DNA of 64,000 nucleotides from JAXGYX01 sp040772065 (GTDB taxonomy: Bacteria > Bacillota > Clostridia > Saccharofermentanales > Fastidiosipilaceae). The notes below the pieces were generated by a model, which saw nothing but the letters and a program-made list of their open reading frames with translations, ran no database searches and was not told the DNA's origin. Shown one piece after another: positions 52,621 through 61,045 of this stretch (the first letter of the stretch is position 1; each line of letters starts with the position of its first letter). The translations under genes and the position numbers were made by a program. Where the stretch lies: the NCBI GenBank assembly GCA_040772065.1, contig JAXGYX010000001.1, forward strand, positions 1,178,001-1,242,000, read 5' to 3'.

Positions 52621-54225
52621 CTAAAAGAGTAAAAGTCCGCGCTCATCATAGACAGAGCTTTCCTTGTCACCAGCCTGACCCCGAATCGCCCGGTCAAGTG
52701 CCATGATGAGCGCCACTGCACCGTCGATGCGTTCGGTCGATTTTTCCTTGTCAGGCTTGATGTTTCCGGCAGGATCGGTGCGGATAAAGATATTGTCGGC
52801 GCACCAGCGCAATACCGGATGTCCGCCGTGGCGGAGTTTTCCTTCCAGCACCAGCTTCATCAGTTCCTTGGAAGGCGGACTCATATCCTTGTAGCCTTGA
52901 CCGAAAGGAACGACCGTGAAGCCGAGGTCATCTAAGTTCTGACTCATCTGCACAGCACCCCAGCGGTCAAAGGCGATTTCCTTGATGTTATATCTTTCGC
53001 CCAGCTCCTCAATAAAGCTTTCGATAAAGCCGTAGTGGACGACATTTCCCTCCGTTGTGAGGATTTGTCCTTCCTTCGCCCAGAGGTCATAAGGCACATG
53101 GTCTCGGTTTACCCGCAGTGGGATATTGTCCTCCGGCATCCAGAAAAAGGGCAGCACATCGAACGAGCCATCCTCGGTATCAGGCGGAAAGACCAGCACA
53201 AAAGCTGTAAGGTCGGTGGTGCTGGAAAGATCTAGCCCGCCGTAGCAGATACGCCCTTCCAGGGCTTCCAGGTCAACAGCAAGGGAGCATTTATCCCAGG
53301 CTTCCATTGGCATCCAGCGCACCGACTGTTTGACCCACTGATTGAGTCTGAGTTGTCTGAAGGTGTTTTCTTCAGCAGGGTTCTGCTTGGCTGATTCACA
53401 GGCAATGTGTAGTTTTTCAATATCGACCGTGACGCCAAGCGAAGGGTTTGCTTTCTTCCAGACATCGGGATCTGTCCAGTCCTCATCGTCTTCTGCGCCG
53501 TAGATCACCGGGTAAAAACTCGGGTCACGTTTTCTGCCGTGCAGGATGTCATCCGCTTTTTGATGGACCTCCCAGCAGATGGAGTGCCGATCGGTTCCGG
53601 CGGTCGTGATAAGAAAGAACAAAGGCTGTTTTCTCGCATCACCTGAACCCTTGGTCATCACATCGTAGAGTTTGCGGTTCGGCTGAGCGTGAAGCTCATC
53701 GAAGACCACGCCGTGAACATTCAGGCCATGTTTTGAGTACGCTTCCGAGGACAAGACCTGATAGAAACTGTGAAGTGGTTTATAGATAAGTCTTTTCTGA
53801 GAAAGCCGAGGTTTAATCCTGGCCTTTAATGCTGGGTTTTGCTCCACCATATGGACAGCCACATCAAAGACGATGGAAGCCTGCTGGCGGTCAGCGGCAC
53901 AGCCATAGATCTCGCCGCCTTTTTCAAAGTCACCGCAGGTGAGGTAGAGAGCAATCGCCGCGGCCAGTTCGGACTTGCCCTGCTTCTTCGGAATCTCGAT
54001 ATAGGCGGTGTTGAACTGGCGGTAGCCGTTCGGTTTTAGGATGCCGAAGAGGTCACGCACAATCTGCTCCTGCCAGTCGATCAGGTGAAAGGATTTGCCC
54101 GCCCATTCACCCTTGGTATGTTTCAGCAAGCTGATAAAAGCAACCGCCCTATCTGCCGAAGCTTTGTCATAGCGGGAAGTCGGCAGCATGAAGCGAGTCG
54201 GTTTATAAATTTCCAGTTGTCTCAC
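52621..54225 (-). CDS. Phage terminase large subunit
   Basis: This 534-residue DNA-packaging motor has an ATPase domain with Walker A PKKQGKS (79-85) and Walker B VVFDE (173-177), and an ITTAGT coupling motif. A C-terminal nuclease domain has GGLDLSSTTDLTAFVLVF and the conserved STERIDGAVALIMALDRA. It belongs to the YmfN/phi-LC3-like Terminase_1 type of cos or pac phages. An HNH endonuclease gene upstream suggests an HK97-like cohesive-end mechanism. Confidence 0.95.
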   Translation of the reverse strand: MRQLEIYKPTRFMLPTSRYDKASADRAVAFISLLKHTKGEWAGKSFHLIDWQEQIVRDLFGILKPNGYRQFNTAYIEIPKKQGKSELAAAIALYLTCGDFEKGGEIYGCAADRQQASIVFDVAVHMVEQNPALKARIKPRLSQKRLIYKPLHSFYQVLSSEAYSKHGLNVHGVVFDELHAQPNRKLYDVMTKGSGDARKQPLFFLITTAGTDRHSICWEVHQKADDILHGRKRDPSFYPVIYGAEDDEDWTDPDVWKKANPSLGVTVDIEKLHIACESAKQNPAEENTFRQLRLNQWVKQSVRWMPMEAWDKCSLAVDLEALEGRICYGGLDLSSTTDLTAFVLVFPPDTEDGSFDVLPFFWMPEDNIPLRVNRDHVPYDLWAKEGQILTTEGNVVHYGFIESFIEELGERYNIKEIAFDRWGAVQMSQNLDDLGFTVVPFGQGYKDMSPPSKELMKLVLEGKLRHGGHPVLRWCADNIFIRTDPAGNIKPDKEKSTERIDGAVALIMALDRAIRGQAGDKESSVYDERGLLLF

Positions 54226-54277
54226 ACTTCCTCCTTCCCATAAAAAAACGACCCCCTAAGGCCGCACTACGAGCAAA

Positions 54278-54291
54278 AGCCCCTAAGGGCT
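54278..54291 (-). terminator. Weak terminator-like hairpin before the large terminase
   Basis: AGCCC-TTAG-GGGCT followed by TTTTG on the minus strand lies between the small conserved genes and the large terminase. The short stem suggests partial termination only. Confidence 0.35.
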
Positions 54292-54314
54292 GATGCTTCT
54301 AATTGATCATAGGT

Positions 54315-54554
54315 TTAGTTGTATTCGTGAAGCAGGATCGCAAGTGCCTTTTCTGCATCCTCTGAGCTTGGTCTGATATCCCAGCCCCGGTCAAAATTGC
54401 AGACGACCTCGCCGTCAATTTTAAGCATGAGTTTGGAAATCCTGCCCTTATCAATCCCGTACACGCTGGGCTTATCAAAATGCTTGAGCCAATATTTGCA
54501 GGCGGTGTAGCCGCCGTCTTCTTTCGGTATGCCGATAGTTCCTTTTTTCCACAT
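54315..54554 (-). CDS. Conserved phage hypothetical protein
   Basis: This 79-residue protein has features CKYWLKHFDKPSVYGIDKGR and a C-terminal ALAILLHEYN. Proteins like this accompany the DUF4314 and DUF5049 genes in clostridial prophages. The function is unknown. It is separated from the DUF5049-like gene by three bases. Confidence 0.7.
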   Translation of the reverse strand: MWKKGTIGIPKEDGGYTACKYWLKHFDKPSVYGIDKGRISKLMLKIDGEVVCNFDRGWDIRPSSEDAEKALAILLHEYN

Positions 54555-54557
54555 GGC

Positions 54558-54740
54558 CTAATCCTCCGTCTTTCCCGTCAAAATGAAGCGGACATAGGCT
54601 TTGGGATCGTCCTCCAGAAAGCAGACCAGTTCAAAGTAGTCCCGCTCAAAGGCCAGCCGCTGAACAGTATTGATATCAAACATATTTGTCAGGCCCGTAT
54701 CCCGGATAGCGAGGATTTGCTCTCTGATGGTCTCATTCAT
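54558..54740 (-). CDS. DUF5049-like small phage protein
   Basis: This 60-residue protein, MNETIREQILAIRDTGLTNM onward, matches the small DUF5049 family by pattern (FDINTVQRLAFERDYFELV). The ATG at 54740 follows GGAGGATCAGCC and overlaps the DUF4314-like gene. The function is unknown. Confidence 0.7.
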   Translation of the reverse strand: MNETIREQILAIRDTGLTNMFDINTVQRLAFERDYFELVCFLEDDPKAYVRFILTGKTED

Positions 54741-54960
54741 GGCTGATCCTCCGTACCTGGTCTTCACCATAGGCAACGTTCAGGCTTGACCCATCATCCC
54801 AGCGGACCATGATCGAACCGATGTCATCAATACCGATCACCGTGCCTTTTGTGCCGATGGGTGGAGCGAAGGGGTCATCCATTTTCAAAAGTTCAATGCG
54901 GCATCCTGCAGAATATTCTTTTCTTAAGGCTTCAAGCCTTGCTTGGCTAATTTCTCTCAT
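54733..54960 (-). CDS. DUF4314-like small phage protein
   Basis: This 75-residue protein contains PPIGTKGTVIGIDDIGSIMV followed by RWDDGSSLNVAYGED, the DUF4314 pattern (an SH3-like beta-barrel). The ATG at 54960 overlaps the preceding stop by one base, with AAGGAGG upstream. It probably binds nucleic acid or protein; this is unproven. Confidence 0.75.
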   Translation of the reverse strand: MREISQARLEALRKEYSAGCRIELLKMDDPFAPPIGTKGTVIGIDDIGSIMVRWDDGSSLNVAYGEDQVRRISHE

Positions 54961-55592
54961 CACTTTGCCTCCTTCGGGTTTCGGAAAGCAGAGGAACCTT
55001 CGAGGTTTTTCAGGAGCAGCTTTCTTGCTTCCTTGAACTCGTCGCCAATGTAGCCAAGGCGCAGGAGAAAACAGCGGAAGGTATACTTCTCATTGTCCGT
55101 TTTGGTTTCTTTCTCAAGAACTCTGGTCTGCGCTCCGGCGCTGGCAACGAGCAGGCTGATGAACTCGGTGTAGATTCTCGCTTCATCGGCTGTGAGGAGC
55201 CTGTCAAACCAGGGAAAGTTGACTACCCCGATGTCATGCTCCACGAGGATGCGGTCTGCGCCCAGCGCCTTTTTGATGAGGCTGCCCTTGGAGCGAAGGA
55301 TCAGGTCCAGCTTTTCAAGCGTCTCGGTGGAAATCTTGTCATCCGGAAAGCTGATGGTAAAGCTGTCGGTCAAGGGAAAACCCACCGCTTCCAGCTTTGC
55401 GGTCAGCTCATGGATTTGGCTTTCGCTGAGTGCTTTATCCCAGAAGACCGTGCCGTCACGCTCTACCGTTGTCTCGCCGATTTGGTAGGCGCAGGTCGGA
55501 ACGCCCTGGTATTTCGCTTTTGTTTCGAGAAGGTCAGCCAGAGTCTCGGCCAGTTCTTTTCGTGATCTCTCTTTGATCGAAAACTTGGTCAT
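54960..55592 (-). CDS. Conserved phage protein of unknown function
   Basis: The product has 210 residues and is mainly helical with no recognised catalytic motif. Features include AYQIGETTVERDGTVFWDKA and LLVASAGAQTRVLEKETKTD. Similar proteins, often labelled virulence-related, occur in this same position between methyltransferase and terminase genes of clostridial prophages. It is coupled to the DUF4314-like gene. Confidence 0.7.
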   Translation of the reverse strand: MTKFSIKERSRKELAETLADLLETKAKYQGVPTCAYQIGETTVERDGTVFWDKALSESQIHELTAKLEAVGFPLTDSFTISFPDDKISTETLEKLDLILRSKGSLIKKALGADRILVEHDIGVVNFPWFDRLLTADEARIYTEFISLLVASAGAQTRVLEKETKTDNEKYTFRCFLLRLGYIGDEFKEARKLLLKNLEGSSAFRNPKEAK

Positions 55593-55597
55593 CTCGT

Positions 55598-55858
55598 TTA
55601 CCTCCCTCTTTCCAAGTCTTGGAACTCGTCCCAGGTAATCAGGCCGTCATCGTAGAGGTCGTAGTTGGCGTTTCCCCGGTAGTGTGCCCGCTCTTTTTCC
55701 TTGGTCTCTTTGGCGAGCTTCCGGTACTCGTTCCAGCCGATTTTACCTTCGTCGTAGAGCTTTCTTTCAGGAAATCTCCGGTAAAAGGCATCTTGTTTTA
55801 CCCGGCGGTTCTTTGTTACTTCAAGGAAACTTTGTCGTTTTAGTTCTTTGTTTGTCAT
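55598..55858 (-). CDS. Small hypothetical phage protein with internal repeat
   Basis: This 86-residue, very charged protein contains two copies of a motif: KLYDEGKIGWNEYRKLAKE and DLYDDGLITWDEFQDLERG. The start follows AACAAGGAGGAAAAGACC. The function is unknown. It is followed after five bases by the 210-residue gene. Confidence 0.7.
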   Translation of the reverse strand: MTNKELKRQSFLEVTKNRRVKQDAFYRRFPERKLYDEGKIGWNEYRKLAKETKEKERAHYRGNANYDLYDDGLITWDEFQDLERGR

Positions 55859-55986
55859 GGTCTTTTCCTCCTTGTTCTTGTACGTACATGTTCGCTCTAA
55901 AAGGAAGGAAAGCCAAGTCCTAAAAGCCTTTATTATCAGGCATTTCAGCTTATTTACCCGACAAATTTACAGCTCAAAATTGGTTA

Positions 55987-57228
55987 TCATTCAACAGTTT
56001 TGACAAGCTTTTCGTAGGCGGTTTTTTTACCGTCACGCAGGACAAAAACGTCATTGGAAACACCGTTTTTGTATTTCACATAGCGCCGGAGAATGACGGA
56101 TGCATACTTGTCATCAAGCTCCGCCATATAGCAGATACGGTCAGTTTGCTCACAGGCGATGAGAGTAGAGCCGCTCCCGCCGAATAAATCCAGCACGATG
56201 GCGTTTGCCTGACTCGAATTTTGAATCGGGTAAGACAAGAGGTCAATCGGCTTGGAGGTCGGATGGTTCTCATTTCGCTTTGGCTTGTCAAAATGCCAGA
56301 CCGTGGTTTCCGCCCGCCCTGAATACCAGCGGTGCTTACCTTTTTTCGTCCAGCCAAACAGGATCGGCTCATGTGACCACTGATAGGGCGACCTGCCCAG
56401 AACAAGTGAGTCCTTCGCCCAGATGCAAACACCCGACAAATGAAAGCCCGCTTCTTCAAAAGCTTTTCTAAAAACAAGCCCCTCCGTATCCGCATGAAAG
56501 ACATAGGCCGATGCACCGGGTTCACAGGCAGTGATCATATTCTTGAATGATGAGAGCAGGAACTTGAAAAATTCCTCGGGTTTTAAATTATCGTTTTGAA
56601 TGGAAAGTCCTGATGAACTCTTGTAACTCACAGCATAAGGCGGATCGGTCAGAATGAGATTGGCCTTTTTGCCGTCCATCAGCTTTTCCACGTCTTCCTT
56701 TTTTGTCGCATCACCGCAGATCAGACGGTGACGGCCAAGAGTCCAGAGGTCGCCCGGTTTCACAAAACTTGCTGCTTCAAGAGCGGCGGTGAGATCAAAA
56801 TCATCCTCCTCAGTTTCCAGACTACCTAAGAGTTTTTTTAGTTCGCTGTCGGTAAATCCCAGAAGATCAAGGTTAAAGTCAACCCCTTCCAAATCGGAAA
56901 GTTCAACGGAGAGCATTTCTTCATCCCAGCCAGCATTCATGGCAAGCCGGTTATCGGCGATGATGTACGCACGCTTTTGTGCCTCGGTCAGATGCTCCAC
57001 GAAAACACAAGGCAGCTCAGTCAATCCTTCTTCTTTGGCAGCAAGGATTCTGCCGTGACCTGCAATGACGTTATAGTCCCTGTCAATCAAGCAGGGATTC
57101 AGGAAGCCAAACTCTCGGATGGAAGACCTTAGCTGCAGGATCTGTTCTTTGGAGTGAGTTCTAGCGTTTCTCGCATATGGTACGAGCTTATCAATGGGGA
57201 CTTTCTCAAATTTATTCGTCATCTGCAT
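55987..57228 (-). CDS. ParB-domain DNA methyltransferase (N4/N6 adenine or cytosine type)
   Basis: This 413-residue protein has an N-terminal ParB-like domain (about 8-90, GHGR at 57-60) joined to a beta-class DNA methyltransferase. The catalytic DPPY is at 195-198 and precedes the SAM-binding LDLFGGSGSTLIACEQ near 340. It probably modifies phage DNA to resist host restriction. Its start lies inside the end of metK, preceded by AGGGGG, so SAM supply and use are translationally coupled. No cognate restriction enzyme is adjacent, so it is an orphan methyltransferase. Confidence 0.93.
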   Translation of the reverse strand: MQMTNKFEKVPIDKLVPYARNARTHSKEQILQLRSSIREFGFLNPCLIDRDYNVIAGHGRILAAKEEGLTELPCVFVEHLTEAQKRAYIIADNRLAMNAGWDEEMLSVELSDLEGVDFNLDLLGFTDSELKKLLGSLETEEDDFDLTAALEAASFVKPGDLWTLGRHRLICGDATKKEDVEKLMDGKKANLILTDPPYAVSYKSSSGLSIQNDNLKPEEFFKFLLSSFKNMITACEPGASAYVFHADTEGLVFRKAFEEAGFHLSGVCIWAKDSLVLGRSPYQWSHEPILFGWTKKGKHRWYSGRAETTVWHFDKPKRNENHPTSKPIDLLSYPIQNSSQANAIVLDLFGGSGSTLIACEQTDRICYMAELDDKYASVILRRYVKYKNGVSNDVFVLRDGKKTAYEKLVKTVE

Positions 57229-58348
57229 GAAGCCCGCCCCCTTTACTTAAAAGCATCCCTGCGAGACTGTTCTCCCAGGGTTCAAGGAGATTACCAAAAT
57301 GCCCTTTGATGGCAAGTTCCGCATAGCCACCCCGGCGAAGCTGCAGATACTGAATCATGGGCAGAACTGATAATGGGAAAAGCGTCTCACAGCGCTCCTT
57401 GATTTCCTCAAGGTCACGGGTTTCTGTTCCAAAGCAGTCAATATCCCAAAACAGAGGATCGGGTTTTCCAATAGCATAGGCGATAGAGACTTCGCATTTT
57501 TTGGCAAAACCAGCAGAGACAATACTTCTAGCGATGAGCCTTGCCATATAGGCCGCCGAGCGATCAACCTTGGTCGGGTCTTTGCCCGAAAAGGCTCCAC
57601 CGCCGTGGCGGGAAAGTCCAGCATAGGTATCGACAGCCAGTTTTCTGCCTGTAAGCCCTGTATCCGCTTCCGGTCCTCCAAGAACAAACCGTCCGGTCGG
57701 ATTGATGTAGATATCTTCTTCCGAATAGGGCAGCCTTCTGTCAAGCACGGGGCGGATCACCTCCGCCAAAATAGCCTGTCTGAGTTCAGTTACATCAAGC
57801 TTTTCATTATGCTGGGTGGAGAGCACCACCGACTGGACACGACTGGCCCCGCCGTCTTCATATTCCAGAACAACCAGGCACTTACCGTCGGGCTTAAGAC
57901 CTTTGACAATGCCTTCTTCTCGGACTTCCTCAAGCTTTCGAGTGAGCTTTCGTGCCAGCACTTGAGCGAGCGGCAGATACTCCAGTGTTTCATCCGTCGC
58001 ATAGCCGTAAACGATGCCCTGATCGCCCGCACCGATGAGGCCTCCTTGGTTGACGCCTTGCGCAATGTCAGGGCTTTGCTTATGAATTTTTGTCTTAACC
58101 CGAAAACGAAAAGGAGGATAGCCGACATCCGACAGAGCACTCCTTGCAATCTGTTTCACATTCACCTTGGCGGTGCTTGTCACTTCGCCTGCAATCAGAA
58201 TGAGACCTTTGGTCGCCATGACTTCCACGGCAACACGGGCATTCTTATCGTCTCTCAGGTATCTATCCAATATTCGGTCGGCGATATAATCGCAGAGTTT
58301 GTCCGGATGCCCCTTGGTCACGGATTCGGCGGCTTTATAGTATTTCAT
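57212..58348 (-). CDS. metK: Phage-encoded S-adenosylmethionine synthetase
   Basis: This 378-residue enzyme makes SAM from methionine and ATP. Diagnostic motifs are AAESVTKGHPDKLCDYIADR, GAGDQGIVYGYATDET and GGGAFSGKDPTKVDRSAAY. It is slightly shorter than host MetK (about 395). It lies between the small terminase and a DNA methyltransferase whose start it overlaps, so its likely job is to feed methylation of phage DNA. Prophages of Firmicutes are known to carry such a gene; it is not the host copy. Confidence 0.94.
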   Translation of the reverse strand: MKYYKAAESVTKGHPDKLCDYIADRILDRYLRDDKNARVAVEVMATKGLILIAGEVTSTAKVNVKQIARSALSDVGYPPFRFRVKTKIHKQSPDIAQGVNQGGLIGAGDQGIVYGYATDETLEYLPLAQVLARKLTRKLEEVREEGIVKGLKPDGKCLVVLEYEDGGASRVQSVVLSTQHNEKLDVTELRQAILAEVIRPVLDRRLPYSEEDIYINPTGRFVLGGPEADTGLTGRKLAVDTYAGLSRHGGGAFSGKDPTKVDRSAAYMARLIARSIVSAGFAKKCEVSIAYAIGKPDPLFWDIDCFGTETRDLEEIKERCETLFPLSVLPMIQYLQLRRGGYAELAIKGHFGNLLEPWENSLAGMLLSKGGGLHADDE

Positions 58349-58375
58349 GCATTCCTCCTTACAAAAATGTTTGTG

Positions 58376-58957
58376 TCATAGCTCGCCCTCCTCTGTCCGA
58401 AGAAGGCGCTCCATCATTTCGTCCTGTGGACTGCCAATAAAAGCTGTCGTCGTGTTTTGCTTCACGATGTCAAAAATTTCATACCAGATGAGGTTGGCCT
58501 GTTTTTGAAATGATTGGCTCATGGATACAAAAGGACTGGCAATCGCACCACCCGTAGTTGGGTGTTTACCTAAAAGCCCGTAGGTACTGATCGCCTGTTC
58601 ACACTGGATATAGCGAGCAAAAGCCTGCGAGTAGGATTCCAGAAGTCTCGGGTTCACGAGCTTTTCACAGCGTCGGTCTTTCAGCCATTTCCATGTCTCG
58701 GCATAGATTTCATCAGCACCGAGCGGTTTGCCATCCTTTTGTCTTGCAGAAAGGTAATCCGAAGGACTCGGCATTTCTTCGCCGAAAAGGTCGGACACAT
58801 CTTCCGGTTCATCCGGAGCAAAGAGTGCTTCCGGATCAAAATCGTAAGTTTCGAGTATTTTTGCTTCTTTTCCTGCGGCGATTTTATCGGCGAGGGCATC
58901 CGGCTTGCTGCCAGCTTTGACTCGTCTGCCGCCACGGTAAGTTCCGTCTTTTGCCAC
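58376..58957 (-). CDS. Phage terminase small subunit (P27-like)
   Basis: This 193-residue DNA-recognition subunit has a basic N-terminus AKDGTYRGGRRVKAGSKPDA and a helical core (LESYSQAFARYIQCEQAIST and HPTTGGAIASPFVSMSQSF) matching the P27 family. I chose GTG at 58957, after GAGGTG, because family members begin with this AKDGTYRGGRR segment; the frame is open further upstream to 59029. It initiates packaging with the large subunit, from which it is separated by metK, the methyltransferase and small genes. Confidence 0.85.
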   Translation of the reverse strand: MAKDGTYRGGRRVKAGSKPDALADKIAAGKEAKILETYDFDPEALFAPDEPEDVSDLFGEEMPSPSDYLSARQKDGKPLGADEIYAETWKWLKDRRCEKLVNPRLLESYSQAFARYIQCEQAISTYGLLGKHPTTGGAIASPFVSMSQSFQKQANLIWYEIFDIVKQNTTTAFIGSPQDEMMERLLRTEEGEL

Positions 58958-59125
58958 GAAAGCACCTCTTTTCCGGCTTTCTGGGGTTAATCCCCTGTTT
59001 GAATTGAAGTTTTTTCGCGCGTGGCCCACCGCCCGTTGATCGCTTAAGGTGCTGTAGAGATTGATATCCCCCTACGGCATTAGGTGGTAAACTAAATAAA
59101 TAATCATTATCAGGAGATAAAAGTA

Positions 59126-59647
59126 TTGAGTAGTGATAAATGGTGTAAATTCAATCCGAAAGCGAAATATAATGAGGATGCGAAGTTTGATAAAATTATC
59201 GAATTCTATCTTTGGTCTTGTCCGGTTGAAAAAACAGCGTATAATGCTACTACCTTCGAACAATATGGTTGGGTGACTCCCGCTCAATTTAAAAAATTGA
59301 AAAATATGTTATTGAGCGTTTCTTCACCTAAAATTGAGTTTATCGGTACCTTGAGATCTGATTTCGAAGAAGAGTTAAAGAAACAAAAAATGTATGATTC
59401 AAAGGTGTTTGAAGAGAAAATTGTCATTGTTAATAAAAATGCTACTATAAAAGACCTATTTAGATTTATAAGAAACTCACTTGCACATGGTAGCTTTCTG
59501 GTTCATAAGAAGATTAAAACAGATGATTATTATTATTTCTTTGAGTGTCGAAATCCTGATAAAAATTTTCAAATTAACGCACGTATCGTTCTTAAAACAT
59601 CAGCTCTTGTTCAATGGATTAACATAATAAACAAGGGGAACCTCTAA
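59126..59647 (+). CDS. AT-rich cargo gene with HEPN-like RNase motif
   Basis: This 173-residue protein lies on the opposite strand within the packaging genes, and its DNA is much richer in A and T than its surroundings. The segment DLFRFIRNSLAHGSF contains R116-NSLA-H121, the Rx4H active-site motif of HEPN ribonucleases. A long helix-rich N-terminal part precedes it. Translation starts at TTG 59126 with AGGAGA eight bases upstream. It is convergent with and overlaps the end of the HNH gene by four bases. It may be a toxin, abortive-infection or superinfection-exclusion protein expressed from the lysogen. The family is not certain. Confidence 0.65.
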   Translation: MSSDKWCKFNPKAKYNEDAKFDKIIEFYLWSCPVEKTAYNATTFEQYGWVTPAQFKKLKNMLLSVSSPKIEFIGTLRSDFEEELKKQKMYDSKVFEEKIVIVNKNATIKDLFRFIRNSLAHGSFLVHKKIKTDDYYYFFECRNPDKNFQINARIVLKTSALVQWINIINKGNL

Positions 59648-59997
59648 CTCCAACGTCCACCTTCTTTGGCGGTAATCCGAGAGTGGCAGGACTTGCAGAG
59701 CGCCATCAGGTTTTCGTAATCATGCGTTCCACCTTTAGACAGCGGTGTGATGTGATGAACTTCCTCGGCGGGTGTGTACCTGCCTTGCTTCCTGCACTCC
59801 TCACAGAGGGGGTGTGCGGTAAGAAAAGCCTTTCTGATCTTTCGCCAGCGTCTGCCATAACGTTTCGCCGTCTTGGGGTCACGCTGATGGCGGTTGTAGT
59901 GGCGGTCAACTTCACTTTTGTGTTTTTCGCAGTACCTGCCCTCCACCAGCTCGGGACAGCCGGGGAAGGAACAAGGCCGCTTGGGTTTTCTGGGCAT
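59644..59997 (-). CDS. Phage HNH endonuclease
   Basis: This 117-residue protein has an N-terminal zinc-finger-like CSFPGC...YCEKH segment and the HNH core EEVHHITPLSKGGTHDYENL MALCKSCHSR, preceded by a CEEC zinc ligand pair. In HK97-type phages such a protein beside the terminase genes is needed for cos cleavage. The ATG at 59997 follows GGAGGTGGACG. An early-region terminator lies just upstream, so transcription of this and later genes needs a promoter or antitermination. Confidence 0.92.
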   Translation of the reverse strand: MPRKPKRPCSFPGCPELVEGRYCEKHKSEVDRHYNRHQRDPKTAKRYGRRWRKIRKAFLTAHPLCEECRKQGRYTPAEEVHHITPLSKGGTHDYENLMALCKSCHSRITAKEGGRWS

Positions 59998-60013
59998 CGT
60001 CCACCTCCGGGCA

Positions 60014-60048
60014 TAAAAAAAGACCCGAAGCAAAGTCGCCGCAGGTCT
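60014..60048 (-). terminator. Terminator between phage regulatory genes and the HNH/packaging genes
   Basis: AGACC pairs with GGTCT (extended by a G-C pair) around a 17-base loop and is followed by a seven-T tract on the minus strand. It marks the early/late transcription boundary. Confidence 0.65.
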
Positions 60049-60129
60049 CTATAGTTTTTCGTCAGTATAAGAATAACAGGTTCCTTAGTTGCAAAGCACT
60101 CTCAAACATTACCTGTTTTCTAACATTCA

Positions 60130-60537
60130 TTACCAATCATCAAAATCATTCTTCAAAGCTCGGAATGCTTCACTTCGATCTCTTGAAATCGTCATCTGAC
60201 TAATGTGAAGCTCCTGCTCTAGTTCCTGCCAGGAGAGTCGCCTGACATATAAGCCGTAAAGAATATCCCTTTGACGCAGTGGTCTGCTCCTGATAGCGCA
60301 ATCCAACTTCATCAGCTCCCGCAAACGCATTCTGGCATGTTCCATACGTTTTTCAATCTCCTCATCACAGACAAAATCCAAAGAACTCTGGATTTGCTTT
60401 AAAACCTGTCCTAGTTCATTCAGGCTACCGTCAGGTTCCGGGATAGAAAGCTCAAGCATTCCTGCTAGGGCACAGATGTCCGCTTCCAGCTCACACCTGT
60501 ACCTTTCATAGGATTCAAATCGCTGCTGTATCGTCAT
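60130..60537 (-). CDS. Sigma-70 region-4-like late transcription regulator (ArpU/RinA type)
   Basis: This 135-residue protein has an N-terminal helical region and a C-terminal helix-turn-helix (LRQRDILYGLYVRRLSWQEL then EQELHISQMTISRDRSEAF) like sigma region 4. Proteins of this type, encoded just before the terminase genes, switch on late phage genes. The ATG at 60537 follows GGAGGAATTTGACG and lies inside the previous gene. The terminator downstream supports a role at the early-late boundary. Confidence 0.82.
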   Translation of the reverse strand: MTIQQRFESYERYRCELEADICALAGMLELSIPEPDGSLNELGQVLKQIQSSLDFVCDEEIEKRMEHARMRLRELMKLDCAIRSRPLRQRDILYGLYVRRLSWQELEQELHISQMTISRDRSEAFRALKNDFDDW

Positions 60538-61045
60538 CGTCAAATTCCTCCTCGTAAAATCCAAAGTATTGATGCTGCTCGGCAAAAGTCTCCGCCATGA
60601 GTTCAACCGCTCTTGTCTTCTTGCGGTTAAGCTCCGAGCCGCTGATATTAAACTTCTGACAGACCTCGCCCCAGCGGTGGTTTTCTAAAATTTCAAAGGT
60701 CAAAAGGTTTCGGTAGTGTCTCGGCAAAGCCCGGATGCCGTACTTTACAAAGTCCACCTCTCGGGCGACCCTGGCATAGTCCCTGGCCATTTCCTTTTCC
60801 GATGCGCGATTGATCAGCCAAGTAAGCCTTTTATAGGAGGTGGCGATGTAAAAGAGCCGGTTCAAAGACCGCTGCTTTTGAATCCGAACCTGATCATCGC
60901 TCTTGCCGGGGAAGTTCAGCATCTCTAGGACTTCATTCGAGGTGATGGGGACAAAGTCCGTCATTTCCTGCTCCAGCCGTTTCATTTCTGAGAGGTTCTC
61001 AGGATAGTCTTTCAGCATCTGCCGAATGCGCTCAACATGTGCCAT
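60515..61045 (-). CDS. Phage helix-turn-helix regulator, sigma-like
   Basis: This 176-residue, mostly helical protein has a region-4-like part (IRALPRHYRNLLTFEILENH then RWGEVCQKFNISGSELNRKK) and a strongly acidic tail. It is the second of two adjacent sigma-like genes and overlaps both neighbours. It probably acts with the 135-residue protein in late gene control, or as a phage transcription factor; the details are unknown. Confidence 0.75.
   Translation of the reverse strand: MAHVERIRQMLKDYPENLSEMKRLEQEMTDFVPITSNEVLEMLNFPGKSDDQVRIQKQRSLNRLFYIATSYKRLTWLINRASEKEMARDYARVAREVDFVKYGIRALPRHYRNLLTFEILENHRWGEVCQKFNISGSELNRKKTRAVELMAETFAEQHQYFGFYEEEFDDDDTAAI

Noticed and set aside
57212..58348. Host metK
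   Set aside because: It is embedded in and translationally coupled to phage genes and slightly short, which fits a phage copy.
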